In this document: piece by piece, positions 1 to 5,423 of the stretch
How the letters are laid out: the number at the start of each line of letters is the position of its first letter
Position numbering within the stretch: the first letter of the stretch is position 1
Assembly: GCA_964527995.1 (NCBI GenBank)
Contig: CAZGRP010000116.1
Span: 1 to 7,689, forward strand
Reading direction: 5' to 3'
DNA from: CAZGRP01 sp964527995
GTDB taxonomy: Bacteria > Zhuqueibacterota > Zhuqueibacteria > Oceanimicrobiales > CAZGRP01
DNA: 7,689 nt
Position numbers and translations under genes: made by a program
Notes under the pieces: model-generated
What the model was told of the DNA's origin: nothing
Database searches by the model: none
What the model saw: only the letters and a program-made list of their open reading frames with translations

Positions 1-53
1 GTCTTGATCCAAAAGCCAGTCACCTTGGCGGCGCTGTCAAGTATGCCGGACCG

Positions 54-521
54 CTACGGCCTTTCCCGACCATGGCGGCGTTCGCTTTTCTCCTCCTTGT
101 GCCCCATGGGCTTCAAACTCGTTTTGACATCGGCCGCCGTGTACCCTTCCACGGCACCGATACCTGACTCCCAACCGAACTTGCACTCAGGACAAACAGC
201 TTTGCCCGCCTTCAAGTTGCTACGACATTCACAGTCGGCGTCCATCAAGGCGCACCAGTTGCAGCCGCGATAGATACAGCACGAGTAGACACCCTCCTTA
301 TCCATTTGTACCTTGACCTCGCGCAACTCGGCCTTGATTTGAGCGAGTTTCTGGATGCTGTCCCGCTCCTTGAACTTCGCTTTCTCCTGTTCGGTACGCG
401 GGTCGGGCGTCTTCTTGAGCAATTCGGCCCGCTTCCCGCCCTCATGGGCCAGGATCGAAACTCCGGTAAAACCCAGAGTCAGCAGAGCCAGAACGACGAA
501 AAAAAGATAGAGCCTCTTCAT
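54..521 (-). CDS. Exported Cys-cluster protein of unknown function
   Basis: A 155-residue protein with an N-terminal hydrophobic segment (residues about 3-25, after MKR) that looks like a signal peptide or anchor. A charged, probably helical stretch (30-76) follows, then a compact cluster of eight cysteines at 81, 82, 87, 90, 97, 99, 110 and 113 (pattern CC-x4-C-x2-C-x6-C-x-C-x10-C-x2-C). The tail is lysine/arginine rich. The paired CxxC-like spacing suggests metal binding or a disulfide-stabilised domain in the periplasm. I recall similar Cys-cluster exported proteins of unknown function in other bacteria, but cannot name a family. The ATG at 521 is supported by a strong GAGGAGG ribosome site 5 bases upstream. 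It lies 212 bases downstream of the other Cys-rich exported gene (1144-734), with no clear terminator between, so the two may be co-transcribed. Being a gene is well supported; its role is inferred. Confidence 0.82.
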   Translation of the reverse strand: MKRLYLFFVVLALLTLGFTGVSILAHEGGKRAELLKKTPDPRTEQEKAKFKERDSIQKLAQIKAELREVKVQMDKEGVYSCCIYRGCNWCALMDADCECRSNLKAGKAVCPECKFGWESGIGAVEGYTAADVKTSLKPMGHKEEKSERRHGRERP

Positions 522-733
522 GGGGTCCTCCTCTCATTTGAAAAAACCAAACCGCAACGCAAGCCGGCTCCTGCCAAGAGACAAGAGCATCGCGATCCGC
601 TCACTCGAAGAAGTCTGTTGCGAAAGATGGGCTAGAACAGCGAGTAGGCCGCCCGACAGAAACCTGCCGGAACGGCATTGGTGGCTATAGCAAAGACCAT
701 AACGCTCCACAGACACCTGCCCCGACAGGGGAA

Positions 734-1144
734 TCACGCCAGGGGAGGCGCATGGGCGGGATTCGCAAGAAAGCAGCAACCAGTGTCTGCCGTAAGAAAA
801 GGCGGCCCGGAGCGTGGATACGCCGCCACGAGGAAGGGAAAAATCAGGTCGGTGTCGGCGGGCGGAAGAGCCGACGTCCCCAGGCTCGAGGAACACGGCT
901 GGCTCGCCAGAGTTTGGTGATGCGTAGGAGAAGCATGCATCTGTGCCACGAAAGTGAGACAACAGAGCTGCCCTGCGTGACCCCCGGGTGGCGAGTCGGC
1001 CTGTCGCTGTGAGGGTACCTCTTGAACGCCATGACGCTGCTCGGCGCTGTCCCTGTGGCCCGCGTCCGGCACTGCTGCCTCGATCGCACACAAATTCGTC
1101 GCCAGCAGAAACAGAAGAAAAACCGTCCAGGCAGTGGTTTTCAC
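734..1144 (-). CDS. Small exported protein with two Cys-Cys pairs
   Basis: A 136-residue protein starting at a GTG (1144). It opens with MKTT and a hydrophobic stretch (5-18) ending near an Ala-rich cleavage region (about 20-24), a good signal peptide. The mature part has Cys-Cys pairs at 61-62 and 123-124, single Cys 84, and scattered His (30, 38, 56, 70, 75, 76, 131). It ends in a Pro-rich tail (HAPPLA). This layout resembles the small, poorly conserved exported proteins often seen near metal-resistance genes (DUF2946-like), but I see no decisive family motif. A longer reading starts at TTG 1177; I prefer 1144 because it places the signal peptide at the N-terminus, although neither start has a clear ribosome site. 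A promoter-like sequence lies at 1243-1271. A longer open frame (534-1271) overlaps on the same strand but looks non-protein-like. Confidence 0.6.
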   Translation of the reverse strand: MKTTAWTVFLLFLLATNLCAIEAAVPDAGHRDSAEQRHGVQEVPSQRQADSPPGGHAGQLCCLTFVAQMHASPTHHQTLASQPCSSSLGTSALPPADTDLIFPFLVAAYPRSGPPFLTADTGCCFLANPAHAPPLA

Positions 1145-1242
1145 GCCACAAACGCCGTTGTCGAAGAGGCGTCTCAATGTGCATCCGTCTCAGGGAAGGG
1201 AGGTCGCATCGATCAAGTGACCTTGAGGTGCGAAACGCGACT

Positions 1243-1271
1243 AATGTAACCAGACAAGCCTGAAAAAGCAA
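1243..1271 (-). promoter_or_regulatory. Promoter for the 1144-734 gene
   Basis: Read on the minus strand, TTGCTT (1271-1266) and TACATT (1248-1243) are separated by exactly 17 bases. This would start transcription near 1236 and give a leader of about 90 bases before GTG 1144. The -35 hexamer and the run of Ts after it match the plus-strand promoter at 7587-7615. An extended -10-like TGCTAAAAT further upstream (1356-1348) is a weaker alternative with no -35. Confidence 0.55.
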
Positions 1272-1438
1272 CCCCTTTTCTCCATCTCCAAGCTGACCTC
1301 ATTCGATAACGCAGGAGCTGGGCGATTTCTTCCAGGCAAGCCAGTACATTTTAGCAAATTACACGGCGATTTCTCTTTCCCCCATCACCACATGCTTCCT
1401 CCTCGATCCCCGGCGGTCGGCAACAGCCCTATTTCCAG

Positions 1439-1495
1439 AAAAAAAACGGATAGAGATGGAATCCAGCGCCCCTGCGGGCACGCCATCTCTATCCG
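1439..1495 (-). terminator. Strong intrinsic terminator of the bshB-rhodanese unit
   Basis: A perfect 13-base inverted repeat (arms 1447-1459 and 1483-1495, CGGATAGAGATGG and its complement) encloses a smaller GCCC/GGGC hairpin. On the minus strand it is followed directly by eight Us (1446-1439). This is a textbook Rho-independent terminator for transcripts from the rhodanese gene, whose stop lies 207 bases upstream. On the plus strand the trailing T content is weaker, so efficient bidirectional action is less likely. Confidence 0.9.
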
Positions 1496-1702
1496 CCTTT
1501 GTCGACTTTTCTTTCCACAAGATGCTGTTTCAGGCCCGACCACTTGCCGGCGCGAAGCGCAATGACGAGTAGCGAAGGTCAAATGACCATCACTCTCCGG
1601 CAGCCAGCGGCAGGCCGTCTGCAGCAGGCCACTCGCGCTCCCAAAGGCCTAACCACCTGGAGGCAGCGTTCAACTCCAGCCTTCATCAACCACCCCGCCG
1701 CC
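1496..1702 (-). other. Long 3' region between rhodanese stop and terminator
   Basis: These 207 bases separate the rhodanese stop codon from the intrinsic terminator. I see no convincing reading frame on either strand; the overlapping open frames are arginine/proline-rich shadows. There are only small self-complementary pieces, for example GGTC-AAAT-GACC near 1578. The segment is either a long 3' untranslated region or could host a small RNA ending at the terminator. No clear internal minus-strand promoter was found. Confidence 0.35.
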
Positions 1703-2134
1703 TCACTGCTGTCGCTGGACCAATTCATAACCCGCTGCCACCCAGGCTTTCATACCACCCTCAAGGTCGTAGAGGTTCTTGTAGCCGAGCGAGGCGAGCT
1801 CTTTGACCGCGATGCCACTCATGTGGCCGCTGCGACAGTAGAGTACGAGCTTGGCGTTTTTGTCTTGCGGTAGCCGATCGACGTTCTTCTCGATCTCGTT
1901 GAAAGGAATGCTCAGATCGGTACCGGGGATGTCGCCTGCGTAGGGGATATGGACGTTGACCAGCAGGAAATCCTTCTGCTGCATCATGTCATGCAGTTGT
2001 TGCGCAGTGATGCTCTGGTAAGGTGTCGCTGCAGAGGTCCCGGCCTCCTGCTTGCTCTGATCCCCACCGCCGCAGGCACTCACAGTAGCGCCGACGAAAA
2101 CAAACGCCAGTAACGCCAGAAAAGCTGTTCGCAT
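1703..2134 (-). CDS. Rhodanese-domain lipoprotein (sulfurtransferase)
   Basis: A 143-residue single-domain rhodanese carried by a lipoprotein signal peptide. The hydrophobic stretch 4-18 ends in a lipobox, Val-Ser-Ala-Cys, with the lipidated Cys at 21 followed by GGG. The rhodanese fold spans about 40-140. The catalytic Cys is residue 100 in the active-site loop CRSGHMS (100-106), preceded by the strand LVLY, with the usual C-terminal motif around LEGGMKAWVAAGY. The loop is intact, so it should be able to hold a persulfide. Rhodaneses move sulfane sulfur between thiols; here the activity would be in the periplasm. The ribosome site GGAGG lies 7 bases from ATG 2134; the adjacent in-frame ATG at 2137 is only 4 bases away, so either is possible. 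The gene lies 108 bases downstream of the bshB1-like gene and ends in a strong terminator, so the two likely share a transcript. Confidence 0.92.
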   Translation of the reverse strand: MRTAFLALLAFVFVGATVSACGGGDQSKQEAGTSAATPYQSITAQQLHDMMQQKDFLLVNVHIPYAGDIPGTDLSIPFNEIEKNVDRLPQDKNAKLVLYCRSGHMSGIAVKELASLGYKNLYDLEGGMKAWVAAGYELVQRQQ

Positions 2135-2191
2135 CATGGACCCTCCAATCGAAGTTAGTGTTTGGCTCAAAAACCAATTCCCAGTTCCTAA

Positions 2192-2232
2192 TCTCAGGTA
2201 TCTGGCACCGAAGGACCTGAGACGTGGCACCG
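2192..2232 (-). repeat. Inverted and direct repeats between bshB-like and rhodanese genes
   Basis: In the 108-base gap, TCTCAGGT (2192-2199) and ACCTGAGA (2215-2222) form a perfect 8-base inverted repeat with a 15-base loop. TGGCACCG occurs twice in direct orientation (2203-2210 and 2225-2232). On the minus-strand transcript this would be a hairpin about 60 bases upstream of the rhodanese start. No U-tract follows, so it is not an evident terminator. It could be an mRNA processing or stability element, or an operator. Confidence 0.4.
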
Positions 2233-2242
2233 GCTGTTCGGC

Positions 2243-2977
2243 CTACCCATACCGGACCGGGGCGATCGCCTCCAGGTCTGTGAGCAGGATGGGTGAGCGA
2301 GCGCGGAACATCTCGGCATACTCGACTTCGAGGAGCCGGCCGACGTAGCGGTCTTCGGCCTCGAAACGCGGCACCAGTTTCTCCTGCTGCTCACCGCCGA
2401 ACACCGACTCGTAGACGGCAATCGCCTTCTGCTTGAGGTCGTATACGTCGCTGACATCGACGGCGAAGTCGAATCGCTCCCAGGGAGGCTCCATGCGACA
2501 GTGGTAGTAGAAGATCCGTTCGATGTCGTGCGGCCGGGTGCCGGCCAGGACCTCACCACCGGCGACTTCCTCCCACTTGGGCAGCCGGGCATAGTAGGCG
2601 CCATGCTCCACGATGGCTCCCACCATGCGGTGGTCGGGGTGAATGGCGCAGTCTCGGGTGGTAAAGATCCACCGCGGCTGGTGGATGCGGATGAGGCGGG
2701 CCATGGTCAGACGAGTCTCGACGGTGTCGGCAATGAGGCGATCCTGAAGGTCGAGGGTGATTCGATCGACCCCGAGGATACGTGCCGCCTCTTGCGCCTG
2801 CTTCTGGCGCACCCCAGGGGCGGCATGCCGTGCCGGCTCGCCGCGACAGAGGTCGACGATCAAGATGCTCTTGCCTTGTTGCCGAAGCCTGGCGACCGTG
2901 CCACCCATGGCGACTTCGATGTCGTCCGGGTGGGCGCCCACCGCCAGGATATCATAGGTTTGTGAAGAACTCTGCAC
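2243..2977 (-). CDS. bshB1: PIG-L/LmbE deacetylase, BshB1-like (bacillithiol pathway)
   Basis: A 244-residue cytosolic PIG-L/LmbE-family zinc hydrolase of usual BshB1 length. The N-terminal motif AHPDD (15-19) supplies His16 and Asp19, and HPDH (113-116) supplies the third zinc ligand His113. The Asp18/His116 surroundings are also typical. The segment CRGEPARH (44-51) sits where BshB1 proteins have TRGE followed by a variable loop and R-x3-A. The C-terminal half (VDVSDVYDLKQKAIAVYES, about 173-191, and EVEYAEMF, 217-224) matches the BshB1 subgroup well. BshB1 removes acetyl from GlcNAc-malate in bacillithiol synthesis; related enzymes act on other N-acetyl sugars. bshA and bshC are not in this window, so the exact substrate is inferred. 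The start is GTG 2977 with GAGGTGG a few bases upstream, behind the promoter at 3110-3138. It probably forms an operon with the rhodanese gene. Confidence 0.88.
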   Translation of the reverse strand: MQSSSQTYDILAVGAHPDDIEVAMGGTVARLRQQGKSILIVDLCRGEPARHAAPGVRQKQAQEAARILGVDRITLDLQDRLIADTVETRLTMARLIRIHQPRWIFTTRDCAIHPDHRMVGAIVEHGAYYARLPKWEEVAGGEVLAGTRPHDIERIFYYHCRMEPPWERFDFAVDVSDVYDLKQKAIAVYESVFGGEQQEKLVPRFEAEDRYVGRLLEVEYAEMFRARSPILLTDLEAIAPVRYG

Positions 2978-3020
2978 AGAACCACCTCATAAAAATGACT
3001 GAATTTCATGAGCTTCTGCG

Positions 3021-3048
3021 TGCTGCCTGCGCCAGGTTTTCGGCAGCA
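3021..3048 (-). repeat. Inverted repeat in the bshB-like leader
   Basis: TGCTGCC (3021-3027) and GGCAGCA (3042-3048) form a 7-base perfect inverted repeat with a 14-base loop. It would fold in the predicted 5' untranslated region, about 44 bases upstream of GTG 2977. It could affect leader stability or attenuation; no alternative pairing partner or U-tract was seen. Confidence 0.35.
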
Positions 3049-3109
3049 GCCGATCATCCCGTCATGCTCGCACCGGGTCCCGCTCGCAGCAGCCTCACGC
3101 ACGCGAGTC

Positions 3110-3138
3110 AAGGTAGCACATTGGAAGCTTTATGTCAA
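3110..3138 (-). promoter_or_regulatory. Near-consensus promoter of the bshB-rhodanese unit
   Basis: On the minus strand a perfect -35 TTGACA (3138-3133) and -10 TACCTT (3115-3110) are exactly 17 bases apart. Transcription should start near 3103, leaving a leader of about 125 bases to GTG 2977. This is the best housekeeping-type promoter in the window. It lies in a 315-base gap (2978-3292) that otherwise holds no gene and no convincing terminator for the upstream propeller gene, so read-through from that unit is possible. Confidence 0.72.
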
Positions 3139-3292
3139 GAGTGAAGCAGGATCGGCAGAAAAAGGAACGCCACCTGCGTTTCGTCACGTGAGCGCTACAA
3201 AGAACGCACACACTACACAAACGAAAGCAGATGGCGGTGCGACTACTTTTCCGCTTGCAGTGGAGCCAAATGGTGGCTTTTCTGACCTCCGC

Positions 3293-4288
3293 CTACTTGC
3301 TAAACACCATCTGATGCGGCTCGCCAGGCACCGAGATCTTGCTCAGAACCTTTCCCGATGAGGCGTCGAGGACGTAAACCGCCTTGTCGGCCAGAGAACC
3401 CACATACACCTTCTTGCCCTGCGGACCCACCGTGATGTGGTCGGGCATGCGCATCGGGATCTTCTGGACGACTTTGCGGCTGGCTGCGTCGATCACGTAG
3501 ACCGAGCCTCCCTTGCGATTCGACACGAAAATCTTGCCGCTTGGCGTCACTCCGATGCCATGGGGGTCTTCGCCGACGACGATCGAATCGATCCTGGCCC
3601 GGCGGGCGAGATCGATCACAGACACGGTGTTGCTCTTGGCATCGGTCGTGTACAGGACCTTACCGTCTGGCGAAAATGCGATGTGACTCGGACCGCGGCC
3701 GGTCGGGATCCTGGCCACCATCTCGCCCAGGGGAAAGCGCAATACTGCAAGCGTGTGGCTCTTGGCATTGGTCACATACACAAACCGCTGGCCGGGGTCG
3801 ATGCTGACGTAATAGGGCATCATTCCAGTCTTCGGCCGGGCGACGATGCGGTTGGTCCGGGTGTCGATCACCCGAAAGGCGTCGCCGGTCACGTACAGAT
3901 ACCTGCCGTCGGCGCTGATCGCAAAGTGGTGGGAAATCTTGCCGACTGGGATCTCAGCCACCCGCTTCTTGGACTCCACACTGGTGACATACACTCTGTT
4001 GGTATCCATGACGGTCATGTGCCCTGTGTATAGCAGCTTGCCGTCGGGTGAGACAGTCATTCCGTGAGGGTTCATACCGACTTCAAAACTGTCCACCACC
4101 GATTCGGTCGCCAGGTCGACTTTCACGACTTTGTTGTAAGGCCCCAAGGGGACGTAGAGGTAACGAACCTCCTGTGAGGAGCTTTGGGCGTGCAGAGTGC
4201 CAAGTGACACGACCAGAATAAAAATCGGCAGAAAGAGGGGCGCCAGTATTCGGATGGCCTTCCCTGTCAGCGTATGAGCCTGATTCAT
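3293..4288 (-). CDS. Exported seven-bladed YVTN-type beta-propeller protein
   Basis: A 331-residue protein with an N-terminal signal peptide (hydrophobic about 11-28, cleavage likely after LHA). The rest consists of seven consecutive propeller repeats of about 40-45 residues. Each has an LYV/VYVT strand, an N-x-V-x-VID-type strand and a turn resembling SPDGK, as in YVTN/YncE-like and cytochrome-d1/nitrous-oxide-reductase-like propellers. The seven blades fill the protein with no extra catalytic domain, so it is probably a periplasmic binding or scaffold protein. Six of seven blades carry a His just after the inter-strand turn (PHG, SHH, PSH, PHG, PDH, PHQ); blade 3 has PYY. Such a ring could bind metal, although PHG is also common in ordinary YVTN proteins. 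The ATG at 4288 has GGAGG 8 bases upstream; reading on to 4504 would run back into the preceding gene. It follows that gene by 64 bases, likely the same operon. Confidence 0.92.
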   Translation of the reverse strand: MNQAHTLTGKAIRILAPLFLPIFILVVSLGTLHAQSSSQEVRYLYVPLGPYNKVVKVDLATESVVDSFEVGMNPHGMTVSPDGKLLYTGHMTVMDTNRVYVTSVESKKRVAEIPVGKISHHFAISADGRYLYVTGDAFRVIDTRTNRIVARPKTGMMPYYVSIDPGQRFVYVTNAKSHTLAVLRFPLGEMVARIPTGRGPSHIAFSPDGKVLYTTDAKSNTVSVIDLARRARIDSIVVGEDPHGIGVTPSGKIFVSNRKGGSVYVIDAASRKVVQKIPMRMPDHITVGPQGKKVYVGSLADKAVYVLDASSGKVLSKISVPGEPHQMVFSK

Positions 4289-4346
4289 TGTACGTTCCTC
4301 CCTTTTTGGGTTTGAAGATGTCCTGAATTCCAGCGGCGCCGCGCCG

Positions 4347-4363
4347 CCCGGCTCACGGCCGGG
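4347..4363 (-). repeat. GC hairpin over the stop codon of the Gly/Met lipoprotein gene
   Basis: CCCGGC (4347-4352) and GCCGGG (4358-4363) are perfectly complementary with a 5-base loop containing the TGA stop (4355-4353). A further GC-rich self-complementary stretch (about 4334-4346) follows. There is no U-tract, so this is not a standard terminator. It may reduce read-through into the propeller gene or protect the 3' end of a processed upstream message. Confidence 0.35.
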
Positions 4364-4922
4364 TGCCGACGTCGCCCGTGTCCTTGTCGATATACAGCGT
4401 GGCGATTCGGGTGCCGGTGGCTTTGGAGAGCAGTGGCACCTCAAAGGCATCGGGGGTCTCACGAACCCGGCCGAGATTGACGTCGGTGCGGCCGGTCGAA
4501 CCAAGATACTCGCGCGCCATACGCTCCACCTCAGCCCGCGTTATCGGAACGCGGTTACGCCTGACCTTGGCCAGATCCGTCGTTTCCCGCTCCATCCCGG
4601 CCTGCCCCTGCCCCATCATTCCTCCACCACCCCTCATGGCTCCGCCACCTCGCCCCATCATGCCGCCACGGCCCATGGTACCGCCGCGGCCCATCATGCC
4701 GCCTCCCATACCGCCTCCACCACGGCCCATCATCGCGCCGCCTCCTCCCATCGCGCCGCCACCTCCCCTGATGGAACCGCTCCCTGGCGGTGGTTTCTCT
4801 TGCGCGGGCGGGTTTTGTTGCTCAAGCCACGGATCTCCTTGTTGCTCTTCAGAGGACCCACATCCCGCGGCCAGCAGCACTGCCAACCCCGCAGCAGCCA
4901 AAGCCAGCGTTACCGATCTCAT
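4353..4922 (-). CDS. Gly/Met-rich lipoprotein with PepSY-like C-terminus
   Basis: A 189-residue predicted lipoprotein. A hydrophobic signal is followed by the lipobox LAAGC, with the lipidated Cys at 21. A Pro/Gln-rich linker (30-50) leads to a low-complexity tract of about 60 residues (50-110) built of GGGxMMGRGG-like units with 13 Met and several Arg. The C-terminal 80 residues are ordinary sequence: a helix starting ITRAEVERMAREYL (127-140), then strands ending in LYIDKDTGDV (176-185), as in PepSY-like small domains. Met-dense tracts can bind Cu(I) or Ag(I), but a flexible envelope linker is an equal reading. ATG 4922 overlaps the upstream nfeD stop as ATGA and has AAGGAG 8 bases upstream, so translational coupling is likely. 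The repeat DNA may vary in length between strains. Export is well supported; metal binding is inference. Confidence 0.86.
   Translation of the reverse strand: MRSVTLALAAAGLAVLLAAGCGSSEEQQGDPWLEQQNPPAQEKPPPGSGSIRGGGGAMGGGGAMMGRGGGGMGGGMMGRGGTMGRGGMMGRGGGAMRGGGGMMGQGQAGMERETTDLAKVRRNRVPITRAEVERMAREYLGSTGRTDVNLGRVRETPDAFEVPLLSKATGTRIATLYIDKDTGDVGTRP
4611..4769 (-). repeat. Degenerate tandem repeats coding the Gly/Met tract
   Basis: Imperfect tandem units (for example CGGCCCATCATGCCGCC on the plus strand, seen near 4680-4705, with variants through 4769) encode residues 52-104 of the lipoprotein. The units are multiples of three in register with the frame and vary in both sequence and spacing. 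Slipped-strand changes would alter the number of Met/Gly units without breaking the frame. Confidence 0.7.
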
Positions 4923-5302
4923 TTCCGTTCTCCTTGCAGTTTCTGCTTTCCGCCCGCCTCCGGTGGACGCACCACCAGGGCGATCCCTTCAACGCCCACC
5001 ACCTCCACCTTCTGGCCGCGTTGCAGGGTTTGACCATACGGGCCGATGGCCTGCCATACCTCACCGCGACAGCGGACCTGGCCGGTGTCGCCCTGCCAGT
5101 CCAGCACCTCTGCCTGCAACCCCACCATTCCGCGCCGGCCGGTCTTCACCGGCTCCCGAATGGCCTTCATCATCAGCCGGTGGTAGAAAGCTGATAATGT
5201 CAGCGCTGCCAGGTACGCTGGCAGCGCAATCCGCAACGGCCACAGGAAGAAGAAGGCGATTCCCAGAACCGGCAGGGCCATGATGATGGCCATCAACAAC
5301 AT
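4919..5302 (-). CDS. NfeD-like membrane protein
   Basis: A 127-residue protein with one or two hydrophobic segments (about 4-22 and 25-42), then a small beta-rich soluble domain (56-114). Its pattern (GxxGxVGLQAEVLD, then GQVRCRGEVWQA, then GQKVEVVGVEGIALVVRPPE) matches the OB-fold NfeD C-terminal domain. NfeD proteins usually pair with slipin/SPFH membrane proteins and assist membrane-microdomain or membrane-protein quality functions; no slipin is encoded in this window. ATG 5302 is preferred over the in-frame ATG at 5293 because GAGG lies 5-6 bases upstream of it; the site sits in the loop of a small hairpin. The stop overlaps the start of the Met-rich lipoprotein gene (ATGA), and the porin gene ends 121 bases upstream. 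Confidence 0.85.
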   Translation of the reverse strand: MLLMAIIMALPVLGIAFFFLWPLRIALPAYLAALTLSAFYHRLMMKAIREPVKTGRRGMVGLQAEVLDWQGDTGQVRCRGEVWQAIGPYGQTLQRGQKVEVVGVEGIALVVRPPEAGGKQKLQGERK

Positions 5303-5317
5303 CCCACACCTCTGTGG
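5303..5317 (-). promoter_or_regulatory. Hairpin presenting the nfeD ribosome site
   Basis: On the minus strand CCACA-GAGG-TGTGG forms a 5-base stem whose 4-base loop is the Shine-Dalgarno core GAGG, directly upstream of ATG 5302. This could modulate nfeD translation, and through the ATGA overlap also that of the lipoprotein. The stem is short and may be coincidental. Confidence 0.4.
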
Positions 5318-5332
5318 TTTTCTGAAAGCGCT

Positions 5333-5351
5333 GAGTGCGCCATCCGCACTC
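5333..5351 (-). repeat. Hairpin in the porin-nfeD gap
   Basis: GAGTGCG (5333-5339) and CGCACTC (5345-5351) are a perfect 7-base inverted repeat with a 5-base loop. It lies in the 121-base gap after the porin stop. There is no U-tract on the minus strand, so it more likely marks the 3' end of a stabilised porin message or a partial terminator than a full stop to transcription. Confidence 0.45.
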
Positions 5352-5423
5352 CTCTGTACCTTCTACGCATCGCCACGGTTCCGCGGCCATCTCCACCGTC
5401 GATGCAGTCGTGCCTTCGTTCGC

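Noticed and set aside
534..1271. A 245-codon open frame on the minus strand ending just before the Cys-cluster gene.
   Set aside because: Its translation is Ser/Arg-rich without a signal peptide or domain pattern, and it overlaps the 1144-734 frame, which has a good signal peptide and a typical small-exported-protein layout.
1385..1582. A 65-codon minus-strand open frame.
   Set aside because: It spans the intrinsic terminator and has no ribosome site or protein-like composition.
2860..3111. A possible upstream leader peptide with Cys-Cys overlapping the bshB start.
   Set aside because: Most of it overlaps bshB in another frame, it has no clear ribosome site, and its start lies upstream of the predicted transcription start.
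3263..3282. AGCCA-TGGCT hairpin followed by CTTTT on the plus strand.
   Set aside because: The stem is only 5 bases, no plus-strand gene precedes it, and on the minus strand it lacks a U-tract, so it does not serve the propeller gene as a terminator.
4363..5283. A 306-codon plus-strand open frame, proline-rich.
   Set aside because: It is the mirror of the Gly/Met-rich lipoprotein and nfeD; the proline runs come from antisense reading of Gly codons.
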